A stretch of 64,000 nt of DNA from Metellina segmentata (taxonomy: Eukaryota; Arthropoda; Arachnida; Araneae; Tetragnathidae). The DNA lies in NCBI GenBank assembly GCA_947359465.1, contig OX375880.1, forward strand, positions 12,904,120-12,968,119, written 5' to 3'. Position 1 is the stretch's first letter. Each line of letters starts with the position of its first letter. The notes under the pieces are model-generated. The model had not been told where the DNA came from. It saw only the letters and a program-made list of their open reading frames with translations, and did no database searches. Both the position numbers and the translations under genes were made by a program. Below, one piece after another: positions 10,660-21,395 of this stretch.

Positions 10660-11150
10660 TTTCTCATACATGGGACTACTCAGAGACGGGAAGAGCAGTC
10701 CACACAGAATACAAGGAAGTATCACAGACGAGACTTCTAGGATCTTTTGAGATCAATCAATTTATCACTGGTCACAGCGTATTTGGACAGCTTCAGAAAC
10801 GTTTATTCAAGAAGGAAGACAAATGCGAATGTGGAGAAGGAATTCAAACTGTTGACCACGTAATTTACGACTGCAAACTGTGTGAAAACATAAGAAAAGA
10901 CCTATTTCCCCGTGACCACAAAAAAGTAGACAGAAAACTACTTTGGACAAGTAAAAAGTCAAGACAAGGCCTTAAGATCATAGCCAATCGACTTCTTGAA
11001 ATAAGACTAGAAGATCTATCATAGTCCATTCCATGATAGTAAGTGTAATTGTATTGTAATATTGAGAAAACGCATGTCCTGTGCGGGGTTGCTCACAACC
11101 CAAAACTACATCGTATGCCTTAGGGCGGGACGGTTTTGATAAATTAAATT
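10660..11150 (+). pseudogene. Non-LTR retrotransposon 3' end (RNase H end, C-terminal zinc motif, 3' UTR)
   Basis: The frame ending at 11024 reads ETGRAVHTEYKEVS, LGSFEINQFITGHSVFGQ, KKEDKCECGEGIQTVDHVIY and DCKLCENIRKDLF. The T-G-H-x-x-F-G...C-x-C-G-E...Q-T-V-D-H-[V/L]-[I/L]-x-D-C pattern is the conserved C-terminal zinc-type motif after RNase H in I/Jockey-like LINEs. The stop at 11022-11024 is followed by about 120 bp of likely 3' UTR. The upstream part of the frame (10515-10650) is unrelated. The copy is 5'-truncated, as most LINE copies are. Confidence 0.75.
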
Positions 11151-11166
11151 ATCATACATGAAGACC

Positions 11167-11480
11167 TGCCGATCAACCGATCTGGTGGTTAAGGCGTTAG
11201 CCTCTAGATCGGAAGGTTCCCGGTTCGAATAAGGGTCAGTGCATGCAGGTCTGTAAGCGTATGGTGCACTTTAAATCTGTCGTGGTCGAAAGTCCTCACG
11301 CTGGGTCGGAGTGGAAGTTTGGAGAGTGGGGTGCCAGCTCGGGCGTTGCCTCGTCATCTGACCATGGTTCAAGATTACGTGGTGTTGTCCTCCGGTCATT
11401 CCCTTAAATTATTGACCCCGGAGTCGTCGATAACCCGCTGTGTTGCTCTAGTACGACGTTAACTAAAAATTACCAATTAC
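11167..11480 (+). mobile_element. SINE, full length, type-1 head, inserted in LINE 3' UTR
   Basis: Head TGCCGATCAACCGATCTGGT with GGTTAAGGCGTTAGCCTCTA and the B box GGTTCGAATAAGGG, shared body, tail GTACGACGTTAACTAAAAAT. A perfect 14-bp duplication, CATACATGAAGACC, lies at 11153-11166 and 11481-11494. Confidence 0.92.
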
Positions 11481-11499
11481 CATACATGAAGACCTTGAT

Positions 11500-11700
11500 G
11501 ACGTTAACAGGTATGGTTGGTATGATATGTTTATTACCGTCGCATTGGAGGAAAACAGCGGGCTATTTGCGACGGTCCGGGATACAGCCTGGTGGGGAAG
11601 ATCCGAGGACAACACCGCGTAATTTTGATCCACAGTCAAATGACGCGGTCACGCTTGAGCTGGTTGCCCACAATCCAAACTCCCACATCACGCCTATGGA
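11500..11700 (-). repeat. Diverged SINE body fragment
   Basis: TTACCGTCGCATTGGAGGAA, CGGGCTATTTGCGACGGTCC, GGACAACACCGCGTAATTTT and AATCCAAACTCCCACATCAC match the SINE body on the minus strand. The head is absent. Confidence 0.65.
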
Positions 11701-11835
11701 TGTTTACAGAAAGTTGCATTGCGTTTTATGTTTAAGGGCCATCTTTGGCCAAGCTCCGCCATACACGAGATAGACAACGTAAGGCAATAGACAAGCATAT
11801 AATAAAAGTTTTACTGACGCCCCACTATATTAGTA
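11700..11835 (+). repeat. Dispersed repeat D, copy 1
   Basis: Carries GCGTTTTATG, AAGGGCCATCTTTGGCCAAG and AGTTTTACTGACGCCCCACT. Related to 27235-27350 and 46145-46240, which share the self-complementary GGCGCAAGGGCCA...TGGCCA..GCGCC plan. Confidence 0.55.
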
Positions 11836-11837
11836 GG

Positions 11838-12115
11838 TAGTTAATTAACGTCACATGGGAGCAACGCAGCGGTCTTTTGCAGACAATTCGAGATCAATTC
11901 CCAAGGGAAAGATACGAAGACAGAACCTCGTAGTTTTAAACCACAGTCCATCCCAGAACAAAGTGAGGGTATTTGAGGACACGACGTATTGACATAGCAT
12001 CAGCTCCCCCACGTACATGACGGTGTTTGGTTGGATCGAGTTTCGACCTCGTAAACATCCTATTGCTAATATGAGACTCTTCCCAACTGGGCATACCACG
12101 GTCTTAATAACCACC
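11838..12115 (-). repeat. SINE with type-2 head
   Basis: Tail and body from 11838 (AATTAACGTCACATGGGAGC, AGGACACGACG) to a type-2 head at about 12030-12110 (minus: CCGTGGTATGCCCAGTTGGG, then GAGGTCGAAACTCGATCC). The middle of the body is partly lost. Confidence 0.65.
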
Positions 12116-12202
12116 CGGAGAGCCTGAACTCCCTAAAGTCACAGGTTGCTACCGAAGTGGACAAACTGAGGCACGATGGTCCGAGTTTTACAGGGAGGAA
12201 TA

Positions 12203-12637
12203 AGGCCCGGTGCACACATCCGGTTTTTCAACGTGCGGCGCCTCTGCCGCAACGCAAGTGCTGCCTGAGATACATTAGATCCAATGCAGGCAGTGCACAC
12301 ATGCCTTCAGCGCCGGTGGGGCGACGCATGTCCAACCTGCGTGCAATTTGTACCGTAATTCCCGCACATGAGTATCCGTTCTGAAGTACCTTGTTTTAAT
12401 AAACAAATGGAATATAAGTAATAAGTTATAAATGGTTGTATCCAGTAATGTCTATTTTGTATCAAAATATACCTTTTTTACGCCAAGTAAGCAAAATAAC
12501 ACGTTTTCTTCGATAGAATATTTATCGCAAATGGCGCGAAATGAGTTCGTGCATCATTTCACGGTTATGTGTGCACAGTTGGGCTTCGGTGCCACAGCGG
12601 CGCCGCACGTTGAAAAACGGATGTGTGCACCGGGCCT
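12203..12637. mobile_element. GC-rich MITE with about 40-bp terminal inverted repeats
   Basis: The left end AGGCCCGGTGCACACATCC followed by TTTTTCAACGTGCGGCGCC is mirrored at the right end. TA flanks both sides (12201-12202 and 12638-12639). 435 bp and no transposase. The two open frames inside (12157-12384 and 12541-12756) are by-products. A TA target fits Tc1/mariner or a worn PIF-type TWA site; the superfamily is undecided. Confidence 0.8.
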
Positions 12638-12749
12638 TACTGTCACTCTCGGCGAGATCAGGTGACTATTCGATAAGGAACGCGACGAAAAATATTTTTT
12701 GTTGTAGTTCTCCTGATGGCATGGCTTCGGGGAGTCACTTTACATGTGT

Positions 12750-13110
12750 AAGGTAGGTAATGTAATTTTAATTAACGTCGTACTAGAGCAATACAATGGG
12801 CAGTTAATGAGCAATCCCCTGAGAAATATGCTATGGGCTATTTGCGACGATCCGGTATCCATCCAGAAGGTTAAGATCCTGCCACAACGCTTTGTCATTT
12901 TGAATCACGGTCAGATGACAAGGTGAATACTTGAGTTGGCACCCCCACTACAAACTTCCACACCATACCAACCAGAGTAGATTTCAGGCTCCGACGGATT
13001 GAACGTGCACCATCCCCCTTTGTACACGACGGTCTTTGCTTAATTTGAATTCGAAACCTTCCACTTGTTATTCTTTTATTTCATCGGCTACCTACCGCGG
13101 CTCTCACCCC
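12750..13110 (-). repeat. SINE, type-2 head, with internal duplication
   Basis: The tail AATTTTAATTAACGTCGTAC starts near 12761. The body contains a repeated CGGGCTATTG-like block (12795 and 12834), and the head ends at about 13100 beside a run of 9-10 C. Confidence 0.65.
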
Positions 13111-13111
13111 C

Positions 13112-15135
13112 CCCCCCAGGTGGCAGTAAAAGAGTACCAAGACTTCTAATAAAAGGAACAAAATTATATTAAATGTTAAATAACAGCACTTGCATTAACC
13201 TTTAACTGCTGTCATGAGTCTCACAGCCCCGAGTCATTTTTGGCAGGTCGTTTCCACACCTCAAAGGGAATATTAATCCCTGTCCTATTCAGTACCTTCC
13301 TACTACGTCCGACAGAAGCCAGAAATATCAAGACTGGTTTGGCTGCCTCAACTATTTAGTGTTTCACACTATTTGCATTTCCCGCGTGGTTTCTTAGACC
13401 CCCTCACACACGGCATTTGCGTTACCGTTCTTGTTGAATGAAATCGTCTAAGTTGGAGTAAGGAATTTCGGCAAAGATCCTAAAATGGCAACAAACTTTA
13501 CTAAAAAACGATCTGAGTATCTTACACATAAAGAAATTCAGGATATTGTTGATAGCTGGTCGGAAATAGAGTACTGGATTTCGAAAATTTAGGCACGGAT
13601 TCGGAAATTTAGGCAGATGAAGATGAAGATATTTGAAGTGCGTCTTCACAAGAATATTTCTAAGGAAAAAATAACTTCAAATGGGATGCCGGGGGGAATC
13701 TAATCGTGCCGTTAGAACACCAAAACACTACATAGTTTTACAGTTTGCACGGCTGAAACGTCCTGCAAAATTTGGTCCGAAAGCTGAGCTTGAAGAGACA
13801 TGGAATCTACTTAACTTATATAATAATATAAAATGTATTTCATGTTAAGAAATTAAATTATCTAAATTTAAAATGTATAAACAATAATTACCTAAAGAAT
13901 CTTTCATTAATGTATTATATTAATCAACTTTATACGCACTTTAGTGAGCGAGGTCTGAGAGATCCCTCCACACTAGTTACGAGACGGTTTGTGACACAGC
14001 CAGTAAAGGGTTAAAAACGCTTAAAATACCTGTTTCAAAGTACTACAGTTGTTTGTTCTATCTGGGATTGGCCACATTGTGTTGCTACAGTGAGACGTCA
14101 GTTATAAATACAAATCTAACATACTTACTAGAGAAAACTAAAAATTTCACCCGTTGTGTTGTTCTATTACAATGATGGCGAAGAACCATTGTACTAGAAA
14201 ACCAGAAAAACATAGCTTAACTCGGGTACCTTGTCACATCTAGAAATATCCATAATTTTGTGATATTTGCAGCCCTAGTACAAAAAAAAACGTATACATT
14301 TTATATATTTATTTATTAAAAAGCAAAAACAAATAATTCTTTACATTAGTGACTTTTTTGTTGCTAAATTGCATTTGCTATATCTTCAATTGAAGAATGG
14401 TATTTTGTGCACTTCAAGCCCAAGCAAGCGCTACTCACTTCATATATCGCAGTCGTTTTTTTTTTATTGGTTCTCAATATTATTTTGCTCTAGTACAACT
14501 TTAATTAAAAATTACAATTCAATATTATTTAACTCCGAGAATAAGGTCTCCACGAAGTACGTAAAAGGAAAAATTCTGACTAAAGCCATCACTCAATTCT
14601 TCAGGGTGATAAAAGTGTCCGCTAATCGATTCCAGGTACTTCAAATTTCCTGTTCGTAGTGGCACTCTTCATTCTCTAAACGATTTCTTTCCACATTGTC
14701 AAATTTCGACCTCAAGCCAACAAACACTCGAGACCAGATGCTGTCTTGCAATTCTGCATCTCCAAATCATCAAGTTGCATCCATTGGAAATCATTTGATT
14801 CCAAAGAACTGTAGGGCTACTACGTACGGATACTTAATTATTTTAATTGTCTCTTCCAGGCTCTTAAAATGATTAAATCTTTCGCCAAATTGGTCACATA
14901 ACGAGTTTACAATAGGTTGGTACTTTTATTGCGTGGGCTACATTTCATTTTGTTTACAGTACAGATAGCCTTCTTGAAATTCTTTTTTACTCGAGGATAT
15001 TACTTAAAAGTTTTAGTCTCTAAAATCTCGTTTAAAATTTCAAATGTACAGTCCGTATACGATGCGTGTCATCTAAATAAATTGTCTTGGCGTGTCACCA
15101 TTGACACGCGTGTCACAAGTTCGCCAACACTGCGA
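13112..15135. other. Unassigned AT-rich DNA with two worn SINE tails
   Basis: No gene seen. Short SINE-tail resemblances lie at about 14070-14110 (CACATTGTGTTGCTACAG) and 14488-14520 (GCTCTAGTACAACTTTAATT). The open frames at 14369-14659 and 14917-15159 show no domain. Confidence 0.4.
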
Positions 15136-15140
15136 TACAA

Positions 15141-15175
15141 TAACGTAGTACTAGACTGAGTCTAGTACTACGTTA
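15141..15175. repeat. 35-bp perfect palindrome made of SINE-tail sequence
   Basis: Arms TAACGTAGTACTAGACT and its exact complement are separated by a single G. The right arm continues into GTTAAAATTACC, the SINE 3' terminus. The structure looks like two SINE tails fused head-on. Confidence 0.85.
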
Positions 15176-15196
15176 GTTAAAATTACCAAAATACCA

Positions 15197-15198
15197 TC

Positions 15199-15258
<60 letters not shown>

Positions 15259-15885
15259 ATATATATAATTCTCTTACGTGGCACGCAAAAAAGACGTTTT
15301 TTGTTATCGCGTTTTGGCAACACTGTATGATTGTTTGTTTACCACGAGGTATCGCGCATCAATTGGATTTATAGCGTTATCGGATGAAATGTTATTGAAA
15401 AAAAATTTTTTTTAGTCGAGCTGTTGCAGTTTATAGTAGAAATCAAAGAAAGCAGAGGATCTTTTCTGAGGCATTTAAAAAACGGTCCTTTTCAGGGCTA
15501 ACAATTATAGTTCAACAAGACGCTTGTACTACAACTTTCGGCCACAAACTTAATGAAAAAGTGTGGGCGGCTCGAGTGCTGGGGAATGTATACACAAACA
15601 ACATGCTGGGTATTCAATTTCCAAAGCAGCACTCACATTTCGAGTCAAAATTTGCTGAAAGTTTTCATTTGAATTCTGATTTCAGATGTACTATATAGAT
15701 ATTTTCTGTAATACAGCAAATTTAGATTTGAAAAACATTTTTTTGGAATATCATATTTTGTAAACAATCTTTTCTGCTAGGACACATGTCTTCATTGACG
15801 CGAGCGAAGCGAGCATAGGTTCGCGCAGCGAACCAATACTCCGGGGTTTGGCAAGCGTTAGCGATCAGGTGGATTGGCTCCCTAG
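15197..15885 (+). mobile_element. Small Helitron-like element, non-autonomous
   Basis: Starts A|TCTTCTATATATATAT (15197). Ends with GCGAGCGAAGCGAGC, the perfect hairpin GGTTCGCGCAGCGAACC, CCGGGGTTTGG and a terminal CTAG at 15882-15885 followed by T. Insertion between A and T, a 5' TC, a 3' CTAG and a subterminal hairpin are Helitron traits. No coding capacity. The 5' part resembles the element at 2266-3107. It includes a long (TA)n stretch at 15205-15267. Confidence 0.6.
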
Positions 15886-15984
15886 TACCTCAAAATTTCA
15901 TCATGATTGTCAAGATATTAATAGGTTGCATATGAATATAACTTTATCGTCGGAAGCAATTTTCCGTGTAGGTTGGTAGCTGTG

Positions 15985-16105
15985 TATTTAATTAACGTGA
16001 CACTGAAGTATCACAACAGACTAATGGTGACGGTCCGGGATCAATTTCAAAGAAAATGATTAGAGGACATAAACACGTAATTTTGAACCATGATCAGATG
16101 GCGAC
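15985..16105 (-). repeat. SINE 3' fragment
   Basis: TTTAATTAACGTGACACTGA, GACGGTCCGGGATCAATTTC and GTAATTTTGAACCATGATCA match the SINE tail and body on the minus strand. Truncated before the head. Confidence 0.7.
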
Positions 16106-16109
16106 CTGT

Positions 16110-16680
16110 TTTTTGTGATCTACGGATAAAGAACCAGTGCTATGGGAATGCTTTTCAATGTCCCACACAGATCGACTCGTACTTTTGTGCGTGCATGTTT
16201 TCAGAAGCACCCGACGTCAAAACATCAAAACGGAGCAGAGAACACAGCATTTCGGGGATGGACGCACACAGGGAGCAGCGATATTAAAAACCGATGGAGT
16301 GAAAGAAAGTATGAGGAAGGGGATAGCCGGTGGTTATTTTCTTTCCGCCCTGACAACTCAACCTCCCCGAGTTCCGCCGCGCACAAACACGGGAATCAAG
16401 AAGCTTGTTATTAAAAGCCAATTGAATGGGAGACAGATAATCCTCCCCATTATGTCCTCCTATTTATGCACCTTAATCTCTGGAGGTAGGATTAATCCGG
16501 GGCATTGTCCAGAGGGGAGCGACAACAATGTGTCGCTGGGAAAGGACAGGGTCTTGCGGTTGGTGCTCTAGAACTGCGGTTTTGCCAGATGGGAGGAGGG
16601 TTTTAAACCCCTGAAAGTAGGTTTCTTATTTCCTTGCAGTTCTACAAATATGGTATAAAAAATTAACGTGTACTTTTTAG
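16110..16680. other. GC-richer open region, unassigned
   Basis: Three overlapping plus frames (65, 144 and 90 codons) between 16090 and 16571 lack any recognisable domain and do not agree on a frame. Possibly old exon or conserved non-coding DNA. Confidence 0.3.
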
Positions 16681-16689
16681 TATTGATAC

Positions 16690-17147
16690 ATGTAGTGGTA
16701 TTTTTGATTAACGTCACACTGCAGCAACACAACGGTTAATTAATTATGATTCAGATACACACCGTTCCTAAGGTATAGTGGGGCCACGGTAGACCGATTG
16801 GTAATTTGTAACTAACGTCTTACTACAGCAACACGACGGGCAATAGGTAGACCGGTTGGAAGAATAGCGGATTAGCAACACCAGGGTTGCGTGTTCGAAT
16901 CCAACCAAAGATAATCGTGTACAATGGAGTCTGGTGCACGGTGAAACCGTAATGGCCTCAAATGTCCCCACTTTGACGTGGTGTGGAGGTTTAGAGAGTG
17001 GGGTGCCAATTCAGGTATTCCCTCATCATCTGACCGTGGTTCAAAATTACGTGGTGTTGTCCTCGGGTTTTTCCCTTTTGCGTTTGACCCTGGACCGTCG
17101 TCAGTAGCCCGTGGTGTTGCTCCAGTACGACGTTAATTAAAATACTT
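16690..17147 (+). repeat. SINE cluster: two tail scraps and a type-2 SINE
   Basis: Minus-strand tail scraps at about 16700-16735 and 16805-16845 precede a plus-strand SINE. Its type-2 head (GTAGACCGGTTGGAAGAATA, GGTTGCGTGTTCGAATCCAA) starts near 16842. The body (GTGGGGTGCCAATTCAGG, TCATCTGACCGTGG) and tail (CAGTACGACGTTAATTAAAA) follow, ending about 17147. Confidence 0.8.
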
Positions 17148-17156
17148 ACCTATCTA

Positions 17157-18412
17157 TTGGGTTGGCAAATAACCTCATTCGTTTTTTTTTGTATTTTTTT
17201 TTTGGAGCAGAATATCTTTTATCCACATTCTCTATGACACAGCGCAAATGCGCAACTAACTAGCTCACGTGACAGGTTACGTCAATAGCGTGTAATTTGC
17301 ATATGCACGCCGGGTAACTTTGATTATTGTGCGAGCTGCGTACTTGTAAACATGGAAGAAAAGAACGTCCATTATCGCCACATTTTGCTTATTTAATTCA
17401 AAAAAGGTAGAAAAGCTGCTGAAGCACATAAAAAAGATTTGCAATGTATATGGAAGACGATGCCTTAACAAAACGTATGTGTGTGTGTCAAAAGTTATTC
17501 CCCATGTTCCGTTCAGGTGATTTTAAACTTAGCGACGTGCCCCGTTCTGGTCGCCCAACGGAGATTGACCCAGCCGTAATGAAGGCTACAGTCGGTAAAA
17601 ATTCATCCTAAACTGTAGGGGAGATTACTACGGGGAACTCAATATCAATACTCAACTCCACACAAGTGTCGAGGACCATTTGCACCAGTTGGGACACGTT
17701 TCTCACCTCAATGTTTGTTTGCCACACAAGTTGACCAAACATAACTTAACTGCTCGATTTCCATCTGCGACACGCTCCTTAAACGCCAGGAAAAAGATCC
17801 ATTTTTGAAGCAGCTGGTAACGGGTGATGAAAAGTGGATTGTCTTTGACAACGTCGTTCGTAAAAGATAGGGTGAAAGAGTAGCGAACCACTACAATCAA
17901 CCTCGAAGACGGGAGCACCAGAAAAAATTGCACCAGAGGAAAATTATACTCTTAGGGTGGTGGGATTAAAATGGTATAATTTATTATGAGCTCTTGTCAT
18001 AAGGCAAGGCAATCAACTTAGACGTATCCTGCTCCCAGTTATGAAAATTAGATCAAGCCATACGTTCAAAGCGTCCAGAATTGGCAAATCGTAAAGGAGT
18101 CGTTTTTCACCATGATAATGCCAGACCCCATACTTCATTAAGAACACAGCAGGAATTGTAAAGACTTGGCTGGGACGTTTTGCCTAACTCTGCCTATTCT
18201 CTAACGATGGAACTGTAAAAAAGTATATGAATAAGTTTTTCGCCAGTAAATCTTGTGCGTTTTATGAACTTGGTATTATGCAGTTGGTAAAGAGATGGCA
18301 AGAAGTCATAGAAAAGAATGTAAGTACATAATTGAAAAGTAAATATTTTGTGTTGGAGAAATTGTAGTTTACATAACTCATTCAAACCGAACGGACTTAT
18401 TTATCAACCCAA
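17157..18412 (+). mobile_element. Decayed mariner element
   Basis: 1,256 bp with inverted ends TTGGGTTGGCAAATAA (left) and its counterpart TTATTTATCAACCCAA (right), flanked by TA at 17155-17156 and 18413-18414. Length, ends and TA target are those of mariner elements. The inside holds a broken transposase gene, listed separately. Confidence 0.92.
17340..18170 (+). pseudogene. Mariner transposase pseudogene
   Basis: Recognisable pieces in order: helix-turn-helix end FRSGDFKLSDVPRSGRPTEI (about 17510-17565), then NLTARFPSATRSLNARKK-like, LVTGDEKWIVFDNV with the first catalytic Asp region (about 17815-17855), and HHDNARPHTSL with the second catalytic Asp (about 18110-18145). These are mariner family signatures (DD34D). 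Multiple frame changes and stops separate them, so it is inactive. The intact enzyme cuts and pastes the element at TA sites. Confidence 0.85.
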
Positions 18413-18419
18413 TAAGTTC

Positions 18420-18860
18420 TCTCTCTTCGGGTTTTATTCCCGGACCATCGCCAATAGCCTGCTGTATTGCTCCAGTACGACTTTAATTCAAATACTTACA
18501 TTCCACTTGAGTTAAAGTAGCAGTTTTGTATAATTTCTGAAACCATCCTTAGGAATCTGGGCTCAGGTGTTGATTCGTCATCTGACCATGGTTCAAAATT
18601 ACGAAGTCTTGTCCTCGAATCTTTCCCTTAAAGGACTGATCCCGGACCGTCGTCAATAGCCCGTTGTGTTGCTCTAGCACGACGTTAACTAAAAATTACC
18701 AATTATCTACCTTTGGAATCTGGATCGTCATCCGACCGTGGCTCACAATTACGTGTTGTTGTCCTCAAATCTTTCTCTTTGGGGATTGATCCTGGACCGT
18801 CGACAATAGCCCGTTATGTTGCTCTAGTACGACGTTATTTAAAGTTAACTTTCCTTACCT
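18420..18860 (+). repeat. Three successive SINE 3' fragments
   Basis: Three plus-strand body/tail scraps end near 18500, 18705 and 18850. Each contains GGACC(G/A)TCG.CAATAGCC and TAGTACGACGTTA-type tails. All lack heads. Confidence 0.75.
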
Positions 18861-18864
18861 TTGG

Positions 18865-19205
18865 TAATTGTAATTGTAATTGGTAATTTTTAGTTAACGT
18901 CGTACTAGAGCAACACAACGGGCTATTGACGACGGTCCGGGATCAGTCCCTTGAGGGAAAGATCCGAGGACAACACCTCGTAATTTTGAACCACGGTCAG
19001 ATGACGAAGAAACACCTGAACTGGCACCCCACTCTCCAAACTTCCACGCCAACCCAACGTGAGGACTTTCGGCCACGACAGATTTAAGGGGCACCAGCCG
19101 CCTCTACACCATACGCTTACAAACATCCATGCCCGTACCCGGATTCGAACCAGGAACCTTCCGATCTAGAGGCTAACACCTTAACCACTATACCGGTTGG
19201 TCGGC
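18865..19205 (-). mobile_element. SINE, full length, type-1 head, with target duplication
   Basis: Complete copy on the minus strand with (TAATTG)n tail repeats at 18865-18890. The flanks CCTTACCTTTGG (18853-18864) and CCTTACCCTTGG (19208-19219) form a 12-bp target duplication with one mismatch. Confidence 0.88.
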
Positions 19206-19219
19206 ACCCTTACCCTTGG

Positions 19220-19545
19220 AATCTGGGGCAACGGTGGCGCGATTGGAAGAGTAACGTAATAGCAACCAGAGGGTTGCGAGTTCGAATCCAACGAATACCG
19301 TCGTGTACAAATGCAACTGGCGCACGTTAAATCTGTGGAGGCCTCAAATGTCCTCACGTTTGCTTGATATGGTAGTTTGGAAAGCATAGTGTCAGTGCTA
19401 GTGTTGCCTCGTCATCTGTCCGTGGTACAAAATTACGTGCTGTTGTCGTCGAATCTTTCTCTTGGGGGATTGATCCCGGACCGTCGTCAATAGCCCGTTG
19501 CGTTGCTCAAGTACGACGTTAGTTAAAGTATCTACCTCCCTTGGA
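19220..19545 (+). repeat. SINE with type-2 head
   Basis: Head GCAACGGTGGCGCGATTGGA, AGAGTAACGTAATAGC and GGGTTGCGAGTTCGAATCCA. Then GTCGTGTACAAATGC, a diverged central body and the standard tail CAAGTACGACGTTAGTTAAA. Confidence 0.8.
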
Positions 19546-20120
19546 ATCTGATTATTTTAACAATTCATGACAACATGTGTCGTAGTATGCTCGATTGCAC
19601 ATTACGCGCAATGGCTATTTTGCTTTCGCTATGCTGTGTTATACTATTGTTTTCCCACGTGATCTTCCTTTGCAGAACTTATCGCTCTACAAATCCAAGA
19701 GGTAAGTTGCCTTTCTTTATTAATGACTGAACTGAAAACTAGAATAGTTCATGGAGCTGAAAATCTTTATAAATATCTCTTGGCTGACATATTTTTCATG
19801 TGCTCTGTTGCTTCTTGCTTGAAATTTACTCGAAGGGAAAAAAAACAATGGATGGCCGGATTTAGCCTTTGCAACATAACACAAGCAGCCAAACCGCCCT
19901 TTCCCTAAAACTGGAAGATTGAACCATCTTTTTGTAAGATGTCCATAAATTGCATACGTCGAGTGTAAGCGAAATGAAAGCAAAAAAAATACAGTAGTGC
20001 TATTTTTCACCGTATCTAAATAAAAAAGAAACCTTTTCTTATTTCGATTTTATTTTAGCAATTGCTTCTGAACAACTTCAACAGGGTTTGATTGCAGTAT
20101 TAGTGCATTATACCTTCTGG
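19546..20120. other. Unassigned
   Basis: No gene or repeat recognised. The short opposing frames at 19720-20010 lack domain signals. Confidence 0.35.
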
Positions 20121-20121
20121 A

Positions 20122-20430
20122 GCCGTCACCTGGTGCTGGTGGTTAATGTGTTAGCCTCTAGATAGGAAGGTTCCCAATTCGAATCCGGGTCAGTGCATGG
20201 ATGCTTGTAAGCGTATGGTGCGAAGCGGCTGGTGCACCTTAAAACTGTCGTGTACGAAAGTCCTTACGTTGGGTTGGTATGGAAGTTTGGAGAGTGGGGT
20301 GCCAGTTCAGGTGTTGCTTTGTCATCTGACCGTGGTTCAAAATTGCGAGGGGATGGTCTTGGATCTTTCCCTTAAGGGATTGAGCCCGTTGTGTTGCTCT
20401 AGTAAGACGTTAATTAAAAAAATTACCAAA
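20122..20430 (+). repeat. SINE with type-1 head
   Basis: Head GTGGTTAATGTGTTAGCCTC and CCCAATTCGAATCCGGG, TGCATGGATGCTTGTAAGCG, body TGGAAGTTTGGAGAGTGGGG, tail GTAAGACGTTAATTAAAAAA. A short internal deletion removes part of the CGTCGTCAATAG region. Confidence 0.85.
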
Positions 20431-21044
20431 AAAGTGATCTATTTTTAACAGAATCTTTGTGAATGACAAAATATCTTCGAACTAATCGAAAAAACTAAAC
20501 ATAAAATAAAATAAGAAAATGTTAAATTTCTTTCATCTCATGCCCAAATTGGAAATAACGATTAAAAAGTATTGGTGGATGGCTTTTATGATTTGAAAAA
20601 TAATAAAATATAATTAATATCTTGTGCGGTCTTTCATTTAATGGCTCAATCTTTAAGACATTGATTTCAACCTAATTTCAAAATGTATAGTTTGCCGCCG
20701 CTCAGTGGATTTGGCCCCTAGCTAGCAGGCTCCATTCCTTTTGTGATTCTTGCGGTTGTGTCCATAGTGTGTCAATTGCTTGACGTTGTCAGTCTTCTGT
20801 CAGACGGAAATCAGATCAGACACTAAACCGAATACAAGAAACACAACCTCAACTGAAAGTTTTGTTTCTGTATTAAACTTTGCGAAGCTTAGCTCGATTT
20901 TTTTTGCGGAAATTTCAAGCTCATCAATGTATTTCTTAACCCAATATTCCAAATGTGATCCATACAATTGGGGTTTACACCTAGTGTAAAAGATGATAGC
21001 TTCCATAAGCCTGAGTATAGTCCATGATCTTCATAACTTCGGTA
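20431..21044. other. Unassigned
   Basis: AT-rich. The overlapping opposite frames near 20780-21083 have no recognisable domain. Confidence 0.35.
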
Positions 21045-21365
21045 ACGGTAATTTTTAATTAACGTCATACTAGAGCAACACAACGGGCTATTGACGACGG
21101 TCCGGGATCAATCCCCTAAAGGAACCGAGGACAATACCACATAATTTTCAACCAGGGTCAGATGACGTGGCAACACCTGAACTAGCACCCTACTCTACAA
21201 ACTTCAACACCAACCCAAAGTGAGGACTTTCGACCACGACAGATTTAAGGTGCACCAGCCGCCTATTCAAATACGCTTCCAAATATGCATGCACTGTCCC
21301 GGTTTCGAGCCAGGGTCCTTCCAATCTTGAAGCTAACAGTTTAACCCAAAGACTGTTTGGTCGGC
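21045..21365 (-). repeat. SINE with diverged type-1 head
   Basis: The tail AATTTTTAATTAACGTCATA at 21050 and full body run to a head at about 21300-21365 with B box GGCTCGAAACCGGGAC (minus). More substitutions than neighbouring copies, so older. Confidence 0.8.
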
Positions 21366-21395
21366 CTTTTTAGCTCCGGATAAATTATCCTACTC

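Noticed and set aside
16090..16571. Three overlapping plus frames
   Set aside because: No agreement on frame and no recognisable motif.
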